A DNA stretch of 19,650 nucleotides, from positions 1 through 19,650 of the forward strand of contig CADDZH010000101.1 of the NCBI GenBank assembly GCA_902812455.1. The letters are read 5' to 3'. A model generated the notes under the pieces. The model made no database searches. It was not told the origin of the DNA and was given only the letters and a program-made list of their open reading frames with translations. Every line of letters starts with the position of its first letter. Positions within the stretch are counted from its first letter, which is position 1. The translations under genes were made by a program, and so were the position numbers. Positions 1-8,959 of this stretch are shown one piece after another. Source of the stretch: Chloroflexota bacterium (GTDB lineage Bacteria; Chloroflexota; Ktedonobacteria; Ktedonobacterales; Ktedonobacteraceae).

Positions 1-2
1 GT

Positions 3-1385
3 GTAAGCAGCTTTGACATCTCACGCGACAGCAAAACCCTGATCTATAGCTCGCATCATCGCTTGCGCGTCCTCAAAGCTGGGGACAAAGCCCCGAAAAC
101 CGACAGCCACGAGGCTAATCGCGAGACCGGATGGCTTGATCTGCATAGGATGAAGGTTTCAGTGCAACCTGCTGCCGAGTGGAAGCAAATGTTTGCCGAA
201 GCCTGGCGCTTGCAGCGAGAGCACTTCTGGACTGAGGATATGTCGGGAGTAGACTGGCAGGCTGTCTATGATCAGTATGTTCCCCTGCTCGCTCGCGTTG
301 GTTCGCGCTCTGAGCTTTCGGACCTCCTGAAAGAGATGCAAGGGGAACTTGGTACATCTCATGCCTATGAGTTTGGAGGTGAATACCGCGAAGGGCCGCA
401 ATACCGGCAAGGCTTCCTGGGCGTAGACTGGATATATGATAACGAGACGAGCCGTTACCGTATCGCTCATATCGTGGAAGGAGATACATGGGATAGCGAT
501 GCAACCTCGCCTCTCACCTCTCCAGGCCTGAATGTTGCCACCGGTGACGCAATAGTAGCCATCAACGGGCAGCGTGTCGGGCCGAATCGCAGTCCTCAAG
601 AACTGCTGGTGAATCAAGCCAGAAATGAAGTGCAACTGGCGGTTGAAGATGCCAAAACCAAAGAGATACGGGTGATCACCGTGAAGGCTCTTTCAAGCGA
701 ATGGGACGCCCGCTATCGTGAATGGGTTGAGCATAACCGTCAAATCGTTCATGCTAAATCGGACGGCAAGGTAGGCTACATCCATATCCCGGATATGGGA
801 CCCGAAGGCTTTGCAGAATTTCATCGCCATTACCTGGTGGAGTACGACTATCCTGCCTTGCTGGTTGATGTGCGCTGGAACGGTGGAGGCAACGTATCGG
901 GGCTCCTGCTAGAAAAACTTGCCCGGCGGCGTGTGGCCTACGTGTTTTCGCGCTGGCACAAACCGGCGCCATATCCCGAAGAATCACCTCGCGGCCCCAT
1001 GGTAGCCCTGACCAACGAGCAGGCTGGCTCGGATGGCGATATCTTCTGCCATTCCTTCAAGCTGTTGAAGTTGGGGCCACTCATCGGTATGCGCACGTGG
1101 GGTGGTGTTATCGGCATCTCTCCCAGTCACCACCTGGTCGATGGAACTCGCACAACACAGCCCGAATTTGCCTTCTGGTTTAAGGACGTGGGATGGAACG
1201 TGGAGAACTATGGCACCGACCCGGATATCGAGGTCGATATTGCTCCGCAAGATTACGCACAGGGCCTCGATCCACAACTGGACAAGGCGATTGAGATAGC
1301 ACTGCGCTTGATCGAGGAGCAGCCAGCGCTCACCCCTGAGCCTGGGGAAAGACCGAGGAGGGCTAGAGAGATAAGCCGGGGATAA
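3..1385 (+). CDS. Tricorn-type S41 serine protease, C-terminal part (5' end outside window)
   Basis: The frame is open from the left edge, so this is the last 460 residues of a longer protein, and the TTG at 63 is not the true start. The layout matches the C1-PDZ-C2 part of tricorn protease, a cytosolic peptidase that trims proteasome products; the N-terminal beta-propellers of about 700 residues would lie upstream. In fragment numbering, GTSHAYEF gives the Ser119-His120 pair, a PDZ domain follows at about 155-225, GSDGD carries the nucleophile Ser343, and VENYGTDPD carries Glu401. The 58-residue Ser-Glu spacing equals that of Thermoplasma tricorn (S965/E1023), so all four catalytic residues are present. 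The C-terminal tail is Arg-rich. The synthetase gene starts 83 bp downstream on the same strand with no clear terminator between. Confidence 0.9.
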   Translation, partial: VSSFDISRDSKTLIYSSHHRLRVLKAGDKAPKTDSHEANRETGWLDLHRMKVSVQPAAEWKQMFAEAWRLQREHFWTEDMSGVDWQAVYDQYVPLLARVGSRSELSDLLKEMQGELGTSHAYEFGGEYREGPQYRQGFLGVDWIYDNETSRYRIAHIVEGDTWDSDATSPLTSPGLNVATGDAIVAINGQRVGPNRSPQELLVNQARNEVQLAVEDAKTKEIRVITVKALSSEWDARYREWVEHNRQIVHAKSDGKVGYIHIPDMGPEGFAEFHRHYLVEYDYPALLVDVRWNGGGNVSGLLLEKLARRRVAYVFSRWHKPAPYPEESPRGPMVALTNEQAGSDGDIFCHSFKLLKLGPLIGMRTWGGVIGISPSHHLVDGTRTTQPEFAFWFKDVGWNVENYGTDPDIEVDIAPQDYAQGLDPQLDKAIEIALRLIEEQPALTPEPGERPRRAREISRG

Positions 1386-1468
1386 CATAGATTCACTCCG
1401 TTTCTGTTCATCATTACTGTAAAGTTCGTTATTGTCAAGTCAAGGGTAGAAGAAAGGAATCACAAGCT

Positions 1469-3094
1469 ATGGCAGCTCCATTGAATCTTCCAGCTTCTGG
1501 AACTGGCTCAACAGGATGCGTGATGCGCGACATGATCCGCCGCGCAGAGCACCTCTTCGCGAACAAAACGGCAGTTGTATGCGGGAATGGCCGTTGGACC
1601 TATCACGAATTGGGTATTCGTGTGCGCAAACTGGCAAACGCCTTAAGCTCTTTGGGCATCAGCAAAGGGGATCGCGTTGCCGTGATGATGCTCAACTGCC
1701 ACCGCTACCTGGAATTGTATGCAGCATGCTTTGAGCTAGGTGTGATCATCGTGCCGCTCAATACGCGCCTGGCTCCTCCTGAAGTGCTCTATACCGTCAA
1801 TGATGCTGAGGCGATTGCGATGGTGGTAGATGAGAACTTCTTACCACTGGTTGAGAAGGTACATCCTGATCTCAAAACGGTACGCATCTACATTGCCGCC
1901 ACCTCCTCACATGAGCCTGCGCAGGTAGCCGCGATGAAGGTATATGACTACGAGCAACTGCTAGACAATGCTGAAGAGATGCGCGAATTCCCCCTTGTGC
2001 TTGAAGGAGATATCGCAGGGCTATTTTATACCAGTGGGACAACAGGCAATGCGAAGGGAGTAATGCTCACCAATCGCAATCTCTGCGCAAATGCTTTACA
2101 GGGATTTATCCTCAGAATGCCGCCGCCCGATACCGTCTACCTGCACTCGGCTCCCATGTTCCATCTCTCTGGAGGCCCCACCGCCTGGATTATCTTCTGG
2201 GTTGGCGGAACGCACATCGTGCAGCAGCGCTTCGAGCCGAAGAGCACATTCGCGTTGATCGAGCAGGAGCGCGTCACACGAGTCCTCTGGGTGCCTACTA
2301 TGATTACCGCACTGCTGGCACATCCCGATGTCGGCTCCGTCGATTTCTCCAGCTTGCGCCTGATCATGTATGGAGCCTCGCCTATTGCCCCTGATCGCTT
2401 GAAGGAAGCGCTGCGCGTTTTCGGCTGCGAGCTGATGCAGCTCTATGGCATGACCGAGGCATCCCCTATTGTGACAGCGCTTGCCCCGGAGGAACACCAG
2501 CCCGAAGGCGATGAAAAAGCCGTGCGCCGCCTGCTCTCATGCGGGCGTGAAGTGCCTGGGGTAAGGATTCGCGTCGTAAATGCCCAGGGAGACGATGTGG
2601 CTCCTGGCGAAGTAGGGGAGATCATCGCCCGTGGCGCCAACATTATGCCGGGCTACTGGCGCAAACCCGAAGAAACAGCGGCTGTCCTGCGCGATGGCTG
2701 GTATTTTAGCGGAGACATGGCGACAATTGACGAGGAAGGCTATATCTACATTGTAGATCGCAAGAAAGACATGATCATCTCGGGTGGCGAGAATATCTAC
2801 TCAGTAGAGGTAGAGAAAGCGCTTTCCAGCCATCCAGCCGTACTTGAGAGCGCCGTCATAGGGGTGCCGGACGAGCGTTGGGGCGAAGCGGTCAAAGCCA
2901 TCGTGGTACTACGCCCTGGGATGTCTGCCACCTCCGATGAGTTGATTGAGCATTGCCGGACACAGATTGCCGGGTTTAAATGCCCGCGCTCGGTGGACTT
3001 CCTGGATGCCCTGCCTAAGAGCGCTTCCGGCAAGATTCTCAAGCGTGAGTTGCGCGAACCGTACTGGCAGCATTATACGCGCCGTGTACACTAA
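1469..3094 (+). CDS. AMP-binding acyl-CoA synthetase (long-chain fatty-acid--CoA ligase type)
   Basis: This 541-residue protein belongs to the ANL superfamily and is expected to activate a carboxylic acid with ATP and join it to coenzyme A. Visible motifs in order are the P-loop FYTSGTTGNAKG (about 185-196), QLYGMTEA (about 324), YFSGD (about 412), the hinge DRKKDMIISGGENI (about 430) and the C-terminal lysine motif PKSASGKILKREL (about 516). The length is normal for a class I acyl-CoA ligase and no transmembrane segment is evident. The ATG follows an AGAAAGGA ribosome site about 9 nt upstream. The substrate cannot be read from sequence: medium- or long-chain fatty acids are likely, but aryl acids are possible. 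The gene ends 11 bp before the end of the convergent hutF, leaving no room for an independent terminator. Confidence 0.92.
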   Translation: MAAPLNLPASGTGSTGCVMRDMIRRAEHLFANKTAVVCGNGRWTYHELGIRVRKLANALSSLGISKGDRVAVMMLNCHRYLELYAACFELGVIIVPLNTRLAPPEVLYTVNDAEAIAMVVDENFLPLVEKVHPDLKTVRIYIAATSSHEPAQVAAMKVYDYEQLLDNAEEMREFPLVLEGDIAGLFYTSGTTGNAKGVMLTNRNLCANALQGFILRMPPPDTVYLHSAPMFHLSGGPTAWIIFWVGGTHIVQQRFEPKSTFALIEQERVTRVLWVPTMITALLAHPDVGSVDFSSLRLIMYGASPIAPDRLKEALRVFGCELMQLYGMTEASPIVTALAPEEHQPEGDEKAVRRLLSCGREVPGVRIRVVNAQGDDVAPGEVGEIIARGANIMPGYWRKPEETAAVLRDGWYFSGDMATIDEEGYIYIVDRKKDMIISGGENIYSVEVEKALSSHPAVLESAVIGVPDERWGEAVKAIVVLRPGMSATSDELIEHCRTQIAGFKCPRSVDFLDALPKSASGKILKRELREPYWQHYTRRVH

Positions 3095-3105
3095 TCCCAT
3101 CGCGC

Positions 3106-4395
3106 CTATACTCGCTTGCCTGCCACCCAGGCCTGGCTAATCACATCAGAGGATGCGCCGAAGAACAGCACATCCAGGAAATCCTCTGCCGTCCAGCCGG
3201 CCAGGGAGGGATGATTGATATCTATCCCTACGAAGTCGGCGAGCATGCCTGGAGCAATAACACCTGCCTCTAAGCCCAGCGAACCGGCACCGCAGCGCGT
3301 GCCATAGTCGAGCAGCAGGGGACCAGGTGAGGTCTGCTCGCTGGCAACCAGAACACGGCGTCGCTGGTAACGCATACGAGCGCTGTATTCGGCCCAGCGC
3401 AACTCTTCAATCGGGTCGAGGCGCGTGTTGCTATCGGAGCCAATGGCAAGGGGAATACTGGCTGAGAGAAGTTCGGCATACGGCGCAATGCCATCACCGA
3501 GATCGCCTTCCGTCGTAGGGCAGACGCAGGCGGTACACTTGTGCTCGGCCAGCAGCGCTATCTCGGTATCGCTGGCATGAGTGGCATGAACAACAGTTGT
3601 GAGGGGGTCGAGCACGCCAAAACGCTCTAACAGTTCTATAGGAGTGCAGCCATAGGCTGCCTGGCACTGCTCAATTTCTGCCACCTGTTCGTCAGCATGG
3701 ACATGGAGCGGCAGGTTATACATACGGCTGTAATCAGCAATCACACGAAACCAGTGCTCCGGTACGGCCCGCACAGAATGAGGAGCGACGCCGATCGCTA
3801 TGCCCTGTGCTCGCAATGCATCAACGCGAGTTAGAAAGGCCTCAACTGAGGCATCGCAGAAGCGCCGCTGGCTCTCCGTTGCCGGCTGCTGAAATCCTGC
3901 CTGGGCATAGGCCGTCATGAGCAATACCACTCGTATGCCAGCCTCGCGCCCTGCCTGAAGAATTGCTTCAGACATGGCATTCGGTTCATCATAGGGCTGC
4001 CCACCGGGCTGGTGATGTACATAGTGAAACTCGCCCACGCTGGTATAGCCAGCCGCCAGCATCTCGCGGTAGGCGCGCAATGCCAGCTCGTAGAGACTCT
4101 CAGGCGTCAGGCGCTGGGCTTCGGCATACATGGCGTTGCGCCACGTCCAGAAGGTATCTTGTTTGGAAAGTGGACGGTGAGTATGGCCGCGCAAGGCGCG
4201 CTGAAAAACATGGCTGTGAGCATTGACGAAACTGGGGAGCAGGGCAATGCCAGGCAGGCTCTCAATATTTGAAGGGGCCGAGGCTGTAATGGGAGGCGAG
4301 ATCGAGGCAATGCGGCCATCGTCATTGATTGAGATAATCAGACCGCTTTGCAAGCCTTCAGGAGTGTAGACATATTCAGGAGCAAGCTGGATCAT
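3106..4395 (-). CDS. hutF: Formimidoylglutamate deiminase (amidohydrolase superfamily)
   Basis: This 429-residue amidohydrolase matches HutF, which hydrolyses N-formimidoyl-L-glutamate to N-formyl-L-glutamate and ammonia in the five-step histidine degradation pathway. Motifs are NAHSHVFQRALRG with the metal-binding His60 and His62, GEFHYVHH (121-128), APHSVR (204-209), LHVHADEQ (230-237), VVHATHAS (268-275), CPTTEGDLGDGI (292-303) and GSDSNTRLDPIEELR with the metal-binding Asp321. The TEGDLGDG and SDSNTR-type signatures distinguish HutF from guanine deaminase and chlorohydrolase relatives. The start has GAGGA 8 nt upstream. It is the last gene of a minus-strand cluster, 21 bp after the acetyltransferase stop. 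No other hut gene is in the window, so the rest of the pathway must be encoded elsewhere. Confidence 0.88.
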   Translation of the reverse strand: MIQLAPEYVYTPEGLQSGLIISINDDGRIASISPPITASAPSNIESLPGIALLPSFVNAHSHVFQRALRGHTHRPLSKQDTFWTWRNAMYAEAQRLTPESLYELALRAYREMLAAGYTSVGEFHYVHHQPGGQPYDEPNAMSEAILQAGREAGIRVVLLMTAYAQAGFQQPATESQRRFCDASVEAFLTRVDALRAQGIAIGVAPHSVRAVPEHWFRVIADYSRMYNLPLHVHADEQVAEIEQCQAAYGCTPIELLERFGVLDPLTTVVHATHASDTEIALLAEHKCTACVCPTTEGDLGDGIAPYAELLSASIPLAIGSDSNTRLDPIEELRWAEYSARMRYQRRRVLVASEQTSPGPLLLDYGTRCGAGSLGLEAGVIAPGMLADFVGIDINHPSLAGWTAEDFLDVLFFGASSDVISQAWVAGKRV

Positions 4396-4416
4396 CTGAA
4401 ATTCCTCGTCCTGCGC

Positions 4417-4950
4417 TCAAACTTTCTTCTCGTATAGGCTCGCACTCCATCCTTTACCATGAACCTCTCCACGGTAGTGGAAGCCTGCTTTTTTGTAATA
4501 TTCATTCAGGCCAGGATTCTCCGCCATGCAATCGAGCCGGAGGTAGCGCTTGCCTGCCGATGCCACTTTCCTTTCAGCCCATTCTAGCAGTTGATGCCCC
4601 AATCCCATACCCGCATAGGCACGACGGATAGCCAGGCGATGTACATATCCGGCATCATCTGGAACATCTCCCCAGAACATCTTATCACTCCATTGCAGCG
4701 CCAGCGTTGCGATAGCTTGCCCATCTAGTTTAGCCAGGTACACTTCTCCGCGATCCACCTGCTCAGCAACGGATTGGCGCCTGGCCCCCAGAAACGTTCC
4801 TGGCCGCCACTGGTCGATCCCTTTAGATGTGAGCCATCGCGCCGCTTCCTCAAGAATATCCAGCACAGTTTCAAGCTCAGTTGGTTGAGCCTGCTCTATT
4901 GTGATCTCTCCAATCGGTGTTTGTAATATGTGTTCGTGTACCATAGCCAT
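4417..4950 (-). CDS. GNAT family N-acetyltransferase
   Basis: This protein of about 177 residues has a GNAT fold and should transfer acetyl from acetyl-CoA to an amine; the substrate is unknown. The acetyl-CoA binding motif A is visible as HRLAIRRAYAGMGLGHQLLEWAE, with the RxxxxGxG loop. It is followed by LRLDCMAENPGLNEYYKKAGF, the usual NPxLxxYYxxxGF element, and the conserved end ASLYEK. The start is taken at the first ATG of MAMVHEH because family homology begins near there; an in-frame ATG at 4986 would add 12 residues, and neither start has a strong ribosome site. The gene begins inside the methyltransferase gene, which suggests translational coupling. hutF follows after 21 bp. Confidence 0.85.
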   Translation of the reverse strand: MAMVHEHILQTPIGEITIEQAQPTELETVLDILEEAARWLTSKGIDQWRPGTFLGARRQSVAEQVDRGEVYLAKLDGQAIATLALQWSDKMFWGDVPDDAGYVHRLAIRRAYAGMGLGHQLLEWAERKVASAGKRYLRLDCMAENPGLNEYYKKAGFHYRGEVHGKGWSASLYEKKV

Positions 4951-5629
4951 AAAGAAAATACGTCGCTGTCTCGCGCACTGTGACATCGAGGCCTGCGGCT
5001 ACAAAACGTGCAGCCAGATCAGCCGGTTCATAGAAATTCTTGACGATCTCGAATGTTCGACCATCATTGAGTCTTCGCGTCATGAGTTGACTACCCGCTT
5101 CTGGCAATTGATGGTCAATAGCAGTGCTAATCGGCTCACGCCGGTTGTCTACAAAGAAAAGGCTTCCACCTGGCCGCAAAGCACCGGCAACCACGTTCAA
5201 GAACGCATCTAGTCGCTCAACCGGTACATGAGAGAGCCAGAAAGCGAAGCAGATGGCATCATATGTACGGGCAGGGCGCCAGTCAAAGAGGTCGGCCTGC
5301 AGGTAAGAAACGCGATCGCTTGCCACCTTCGCACGGTTAATGGCCAGCATTTCAGGTGAAGCGTCGACCGCAGTAACAGACCTGGCAGTGCGCACGAGCC
5401 GTTCTGTCCAGATGCCGGTGCCGCAAGCAAGTTCGAGCACATCTCCCTCAATTTTGAGCGCATCAAGGGCAGCAAAGACCTCATCAGCTTCAGCAAACCA
5501 GCATACATTTACCTCAGGTCCTCGATCATAGCGACCATGGCGGTAAAACCATTCATCGTATTCTTTAGCCCGCGCTCGGTAGTATGCCATCATCTCGGCC
5601 AGCACCTGCTCGGGAACTGCCTCGCCCAT
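4877..5629 (-). CDS. Class I SAM-dependent methyltransferase
   Basis: This protein of about 250 residues has a Rossmann methyltransferase fold. The SAM-binding motif I is VLELACGTGIWTE, motif II is VTAVDASPEML, and the post-I region runs through YLQADLFDWRP and FWLSHVP to LRPGGSLFFVDNRRE. The N-terminal YYRARAKEYDEWFYRHGRYDRGPE segment is typical of an uncharacterised bacterial subfamily; the methyl acceptor is unknown. The ATG at 5629 has GGGAG 10 nt upstream; GTG at 5638 or TTG at 5635 are possible alternatives. The core fold appears to end at YFLYGYGTR, and a further 18 residues overlap the acetyltransferase gene. A short inverted repeat (TATCTA/TAGATA, 5645-5662) lies just upstream of the ribosome site. 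Confidence 0.87.
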   Translation of the reverse strand: MGEAVPEQVLAEMMAYYRARAKEYDEWFYRHGRYDRGPEVNVCWFAEADEVFAALDALKIEGDVLELACGTGIWTERLVRTARSVTAVDASPEMLAINRAKVASDRVSYLQADLFDWRPARTYDAICFAFWLSHVPVERLDAFLNVVAGALRPGGSLFFVDNRREPISTAIDHQLPEAGSQLMTRRLNDGRTFEIVKNFYEPADLAARFVAAGLDVTVRETATYFLYGYGTRTHITNTDWRDHNRAGSTN

Positions 5630-5730
5630 TCTCAACACGCTCCCTATCTATGATAGTAGATATCAATGCTTTCCTTCGAGACATGCTCACCCTAAGTGTA
5701 GCACATGATCACGATCGGCATAAGATTGAG

Positions 5731-5957
5731 GCACTCAAAGGGCAGGTGTCATGTTTTTGCATAAAGGTGGGGAAAGGATCAGAAGCCGTAGGGGCGGGAG
5801 CAGGCGGGAGGCGGTGTGGGGGCGCTTGCGCCGCCCGCGTTCTCACCGGGCAGGCAAGCATGAATACGGGGGCGAGGCAAGCCTCCCCACCTCCTATCCA
5901 CACCGCTCCCGCCCCTACGGCTCCGTGCAAAAAATTGACAGGCACTCGCACTCAAAG
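5731..5957. repeat. Nested inverted-repeat element (MITE-like) with 10-bp direct duplication
   Basis: The element occupies about 5741-5947. Its outer arms are TGTCATGTTTTTGCA (5747-5761) and the matching TGCAAAAAATTGACA (5926-5940), 13 of 15 bases complementary. Inside these, AGCCGTAGGGGCGGGAGC (5784-5801) is an exact 18-base inverted copy of 5905-5922. The sequence GCACTCAAAG occurs immediately on both sides, at 5731-5740 and 5948-5957, as expected of a target-site duplication. There is no transposase, so it would be non-autonomous. The right duplication contains the stop codon of the TPR-CHAT gene, so the insertion left that protein intact. The transposon family is not identified. Confidence 0.75.
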
Positions 5958-8930
5958 CAAAGGGCCGGGATCGCCAATCAAGTGGAAGGCGGCCCAGAAG
6001 TAGGGGTGAACGCGGTGAGACTGGTCTGATTTGCGGGCGCGTGCTAAAAACGCACGTTGGGCGCCTGCCAGGGCTGCGACTTTACTATATTCTCCCAGCA
6101 GCGCCCGGTAGAACGACTCCATGAGTTCCGCGCTGCTGGCGTCGTCAACTTTCCACAGCGTTGGCAGCAGCGAAGCCGCACCGGCGTAGAGGAAACCACG
6201 TCCGAGGCCGATCACTTCGTCCACGCCGCCCACAACGCCACGCCCTGTTTCACATGCGCTTAAAGCCACCAGCGAGCAGGCAGAGAGGCCGAGATTGAAC
6301 ACATCGATAGTGCTTAACTGGCCATCGGCCAGCTTGATATGGGAAAAGTTGGGCGCATCGAGGCGGAAGAGGCCATGAGCAGCGATATGGATGACGGGAC
6401 TGCTGGCTCCAAATCGCCTGAGGAGAGCGGTGATGGCAGCAGCATCCAGATAGGGTTGCGTGCCCAGTTGCCTGGCCACGATTTCTGCCTCGCGTACTGC
6501 AAACGGCAGGCGACCATGGTCGGAGAGACCAAGCACGAGTGAGTTGCTGAGCGGAAGCCGGCTGGCCTGGATGCGCTGCCCACGCTGGCGGCAAATATCT
6601 AGAAGCGCCGCAGAAGGTAGATAGGAGACATTGACCCGCTCTATGACAAACTCCGTGCCATCGAAGAGGCAATGGAACGGGAGATAGTGAAGCATCCCAT
6701 AGGGCACGACAATAACATGCTCGCAGCCTTTGAGCGCATGAGCAACCGGCTTCAATAAGAGGTCATAGAGTTTTTGCAGCAAGCCAAGCCCATTCTCTTG
6801 TAAGCCGGCAAAGGCCTGTTCCTGATCCTGGCTGCCGGCGGCCTGCGCAGCTAGGTCAAGATTGACGCGCCAGAGGGAATAGAAGCGTTCTAGCCTGGGA
6901 ATTGCCCCCTTGACCACGTGAACATCAATGCTGCGCCGCGCAAGCTGGAAGATATAGAGATCTTGCCCTGCGATGTAGTATTCCAGCAGGAGCGTCTCCC
7001 TGCCCAGGCTCGACCAGAGAGATGGCATAATGCTGTTCGTCCAGCTCGACTGTTGCCGTGATACGAGGTCACCGGCCAGGTGAAGCTGTATCTGCTCCAG
7101 AAGATGCTCGATGCGGTGTTCGCGCAGTTGCATTTCTTTGCGCGCCTGCATAGGAGTAATCGCTCGCCTGCGCATGATAGCTGTATCGCTGAGATTGGTT
7201 TCTTGTTCGGCTTCATAGACAATCGAACTAAACCACGCCTGCTCCTCCCGCAATTTGCGCAGGTCATCGAGGATCGCTTCTCCTTCCCGGTCGGCTGCAC
7301 GCAGTCGAATATCAATGTTATTGCGCAGGTAATCGCCCAGCACCCGCGACTTGGCTTTCTCTACATAAATCAGGGCCTGCTCGAGATTCTCTCGTTTGAG
7401 GGCAAGGACGATCGCCCGCTGGTAGATATCGCCTTTATCTTCAAGGAAGCTCACCCGTTCATCCATAACCAACCGGCTTTGCACGTCGTCGATACCCTGC
7501 ACGGCTCGATCATAGTATCCTGCTGCTTCCTCCAGTTCTCCATATTGTTCTGCCAGCTTGCCAAGCAGGGAATAGCAGCGGTATTTCAAGTCAAGCAACC
7601 CCTGATGCTGGGCAATATCAAGCGCCTCATTACAAAAATAATGAGCTGTTACCGCATCGCCTGTCGCCGCAGCTATATGGGCCTGCAAAAGTGTCGCTCG
7701 TGCCAGGTAGGGAAGCTCCTCCAGCTCGGCAAAAGCGTGAGCAACATGCTGCGCCTCGCGCTGGCTATCCTCTAGCCGCCCCTGATCAAAATAGAGTTCT
7801 GCTTGCTGGAGTCGTACAATAGCAGCATGAACCATGAAACCGCCCTCTTCCAGGAGATCGCTGGCCTCTTGCAGCATCTCATCGGCCTCGTGGTATTTTC
7901 CGAGGAGGGTCGCCGCCTCAGCCTGGCGTAGCAGTGAGAGAGCCAGCTCGTGGAGCGGACCTTGCGATGATAAGTTATGGCGACGTTCAGGCGAGGTACG
8001 GAAATAGGCAACGGTTTCACCGGCAAGCTCATACGCTTCATGTGCCCGGTTCAGGCGTACAAGGCACAAGCATATGTACTGGGCAACTTCCGCCGCCTGG
8101 TAAAACATGTTACGCTGCTGAAAGGCAGCACGACTGCGATTAAAGAGCAGCAATGCCTGGCTGTAGTGGCCCTGTGCTGCATATATATGAGCCATGTTCA
8201 GTTCTTCGCGGGCCAGGGCCACTTCCTGTCTAGGGTAGCGAGCGAAAGTGGCCAGGTTTTGCTCATGGAGCGCCACAGCTTCGCGGAATCTCCCCATTCT
8301 GGCCAGCGTTATGGCTTTGTTAGCGTGCGCTCGGGCAATATGAAGTTCGGCTCCTTCACCCAGCGAAGCGTAGGTCTCGATGGCGCGATCGAAGAGGCAG
8401 ATAGCCTGCTCGTACTGGCCCAGTTCATAGTTGACCATTGCCGCATTGACATCGATCTGCCCGGCCCGCAGAAGCTTCCCATGCCTCATAAAGATATCGT
8501 GCGCCCTGGCAGCATCCTGCAAGGCTTCAGTGGAACGATTTAGTTGCACGCAAGCGCTGACATAGCCAGTGCGTGTACGCGCCCAACCAACCTCGTCTCC
8601 TATCTCTAAAAACTCCGCGCCGGCTGCATCAAGGAAAGGAATAGCCTCCTGCTCACGATACATGGCACGCAAGGCATCGCCACGAGCCAGCAAGCCCACT
8701 GCATGGTAGCGTTTGTTGTCCGTCCAATCGCCAATGGCCATGAGATGGCCCGCCAGCATGAACGAGATATGGGGATCGCTATTATACTGGCGATCAGCTT
8801 CACGTTTGATAAGCTCGACGAGGAGATCAAGAGTAGAATTATCCAGGGTGGCAACATACGACTGTAAGATGTGACGGCCATCCTGCTCGCTCATATGAGG
8901 GAGTGTGGCAACCAGTTCGTCAGGCGTCAT
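5952..8930 (-). CDS. TPR-CHAT protein (caspase-like protease domain with tetratricopeptide repeats)
   Basis: This 992-residue protein has a long N-terminal helical TPR array (about 80-480), with repeats such as VNYELGQYEQAICLFDRAIETY and ALLLFNRSRAAF. A charged, probably coiled segment follows (about 520-630), then a C-terminal CHAT domain (about 650-992). The CHAT signature is complete: VVPYGMLHYLPFHCLFDG (about 740-758), VIHIAAHG with catalytic His852, LSACETG with catalytic Cys893, and the closing HPYFWAAFHLIGDP. CHAT domains are clan CD cysteine peptidases related to separase and caspases. No signal peptide or membrane segment is seen. The start lies 29 bp after the stop of the zinc-finger gene, with GAGGTGAT about 12 nt upstream, a rather long spacing. 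As third gene after a sigma factor and a putative anti-sigma factor, it may process one of them; this is inference. Confidence 0.93.
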   Translation of the reverse strand: MTPDELVATLPHMSEQDGRHILQSYVATLDNSTLDLLVELIKREADRQYNSDPHISFMLAGHLMAIGDWTDNKRYHAVGLLARGDALRAMYREQEAIPFLDAAGAEFLEIGDEVGWARTRTGYVSACVQLNRSTEALQDAARAHDIFMRHGKLLRAGQIDVNAAMVNYELGQYEQAICLFDRAIETYASLGEGAELHIARAHANKAITLARMGRFREAVALHEQNLATFARYPRQEVALAREELNMAHIYAAQGHYSQALLLFNRSRAAFQQRNMFYQAAEVAQYICLCLVRLNRAHEAYELAGETVAYFRTSPERRHNLSSQGPLHELALSLLRQAEAATLLGKYHEADEMLQEASDLLEEGGFMVHAAIVRLQQAELYFDQGRLEDSQREAQHVAHAFAELEELPYLARATLLQAHIAAATGDAVTAHYFCNEALDIAQHQGLLDLKYRCYSLLGKLAEQYGELEEAAGYYDRAVQGIDDVQSRLVMDERVSFLEDKGDIYQRAIVLALKRENLEQALIYVEKAKSRVLGDYLRNNIDIRLRAADREGEAILDDLRKLREEQAWFSSIVYEAEQETNLSDTAIMRRRAITPMQARKEMQLREHRIEHLLEQIQLHLAGDLVSRQQSSWTNSIMPSLWSSLGRETLLLEYYIAGQDLYIFQLARRSIDVHVVKGAIPRLERFYSLWRVNLDLAAQAAGSQDQEQAFAGLQENGLGLLQKLYDLLLKPVAHALKGCEHVIVVPYGMLHYLPFHCLFDGTEFVIERVNVSYLPSAALLDICRQRGQRIQASRLPLSNSLVLGLSDHGRLPFAVREAEIVARQLGTQPYLDAAAITALLRRFGASSPVIHIAAHGLFRLDAPNFSHIKLADGQLSTIDVFNLGLSACSLVALSACETGRGVVGGVDEVIGLGRGFLYAGAASLLPTLWKVDDASSAELMESFYRALLGEYSKVAALAGAQRAFLARARKSDQSHRVHPYFWAAFHLIGDPGPLL

Positions 8931-8959
8931 ATAGGACTACCGATCACCTCAGTCCTGCA

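Noticed and set aside
63..65. TTG as start codon of the first gene
   Set aside because: The frame is open to the window edge and the upstream residues fit the propeller-to-C1 linker, so the gene is truncated rather than starting here.
5584..6003. Open frames crossing the 5.6-6.0 kb gap
   Set aside because: They are formed by the inverted-repeat element and its flanks; the Pro-, Ala- and Gly-rich translation comes from the GC-rich repeat.
7080..7775. 231-codon plus-strand open frame
   Set aside because: It is fully antisense to the TPR part of the TPR-CHAT gene and shows no family features.
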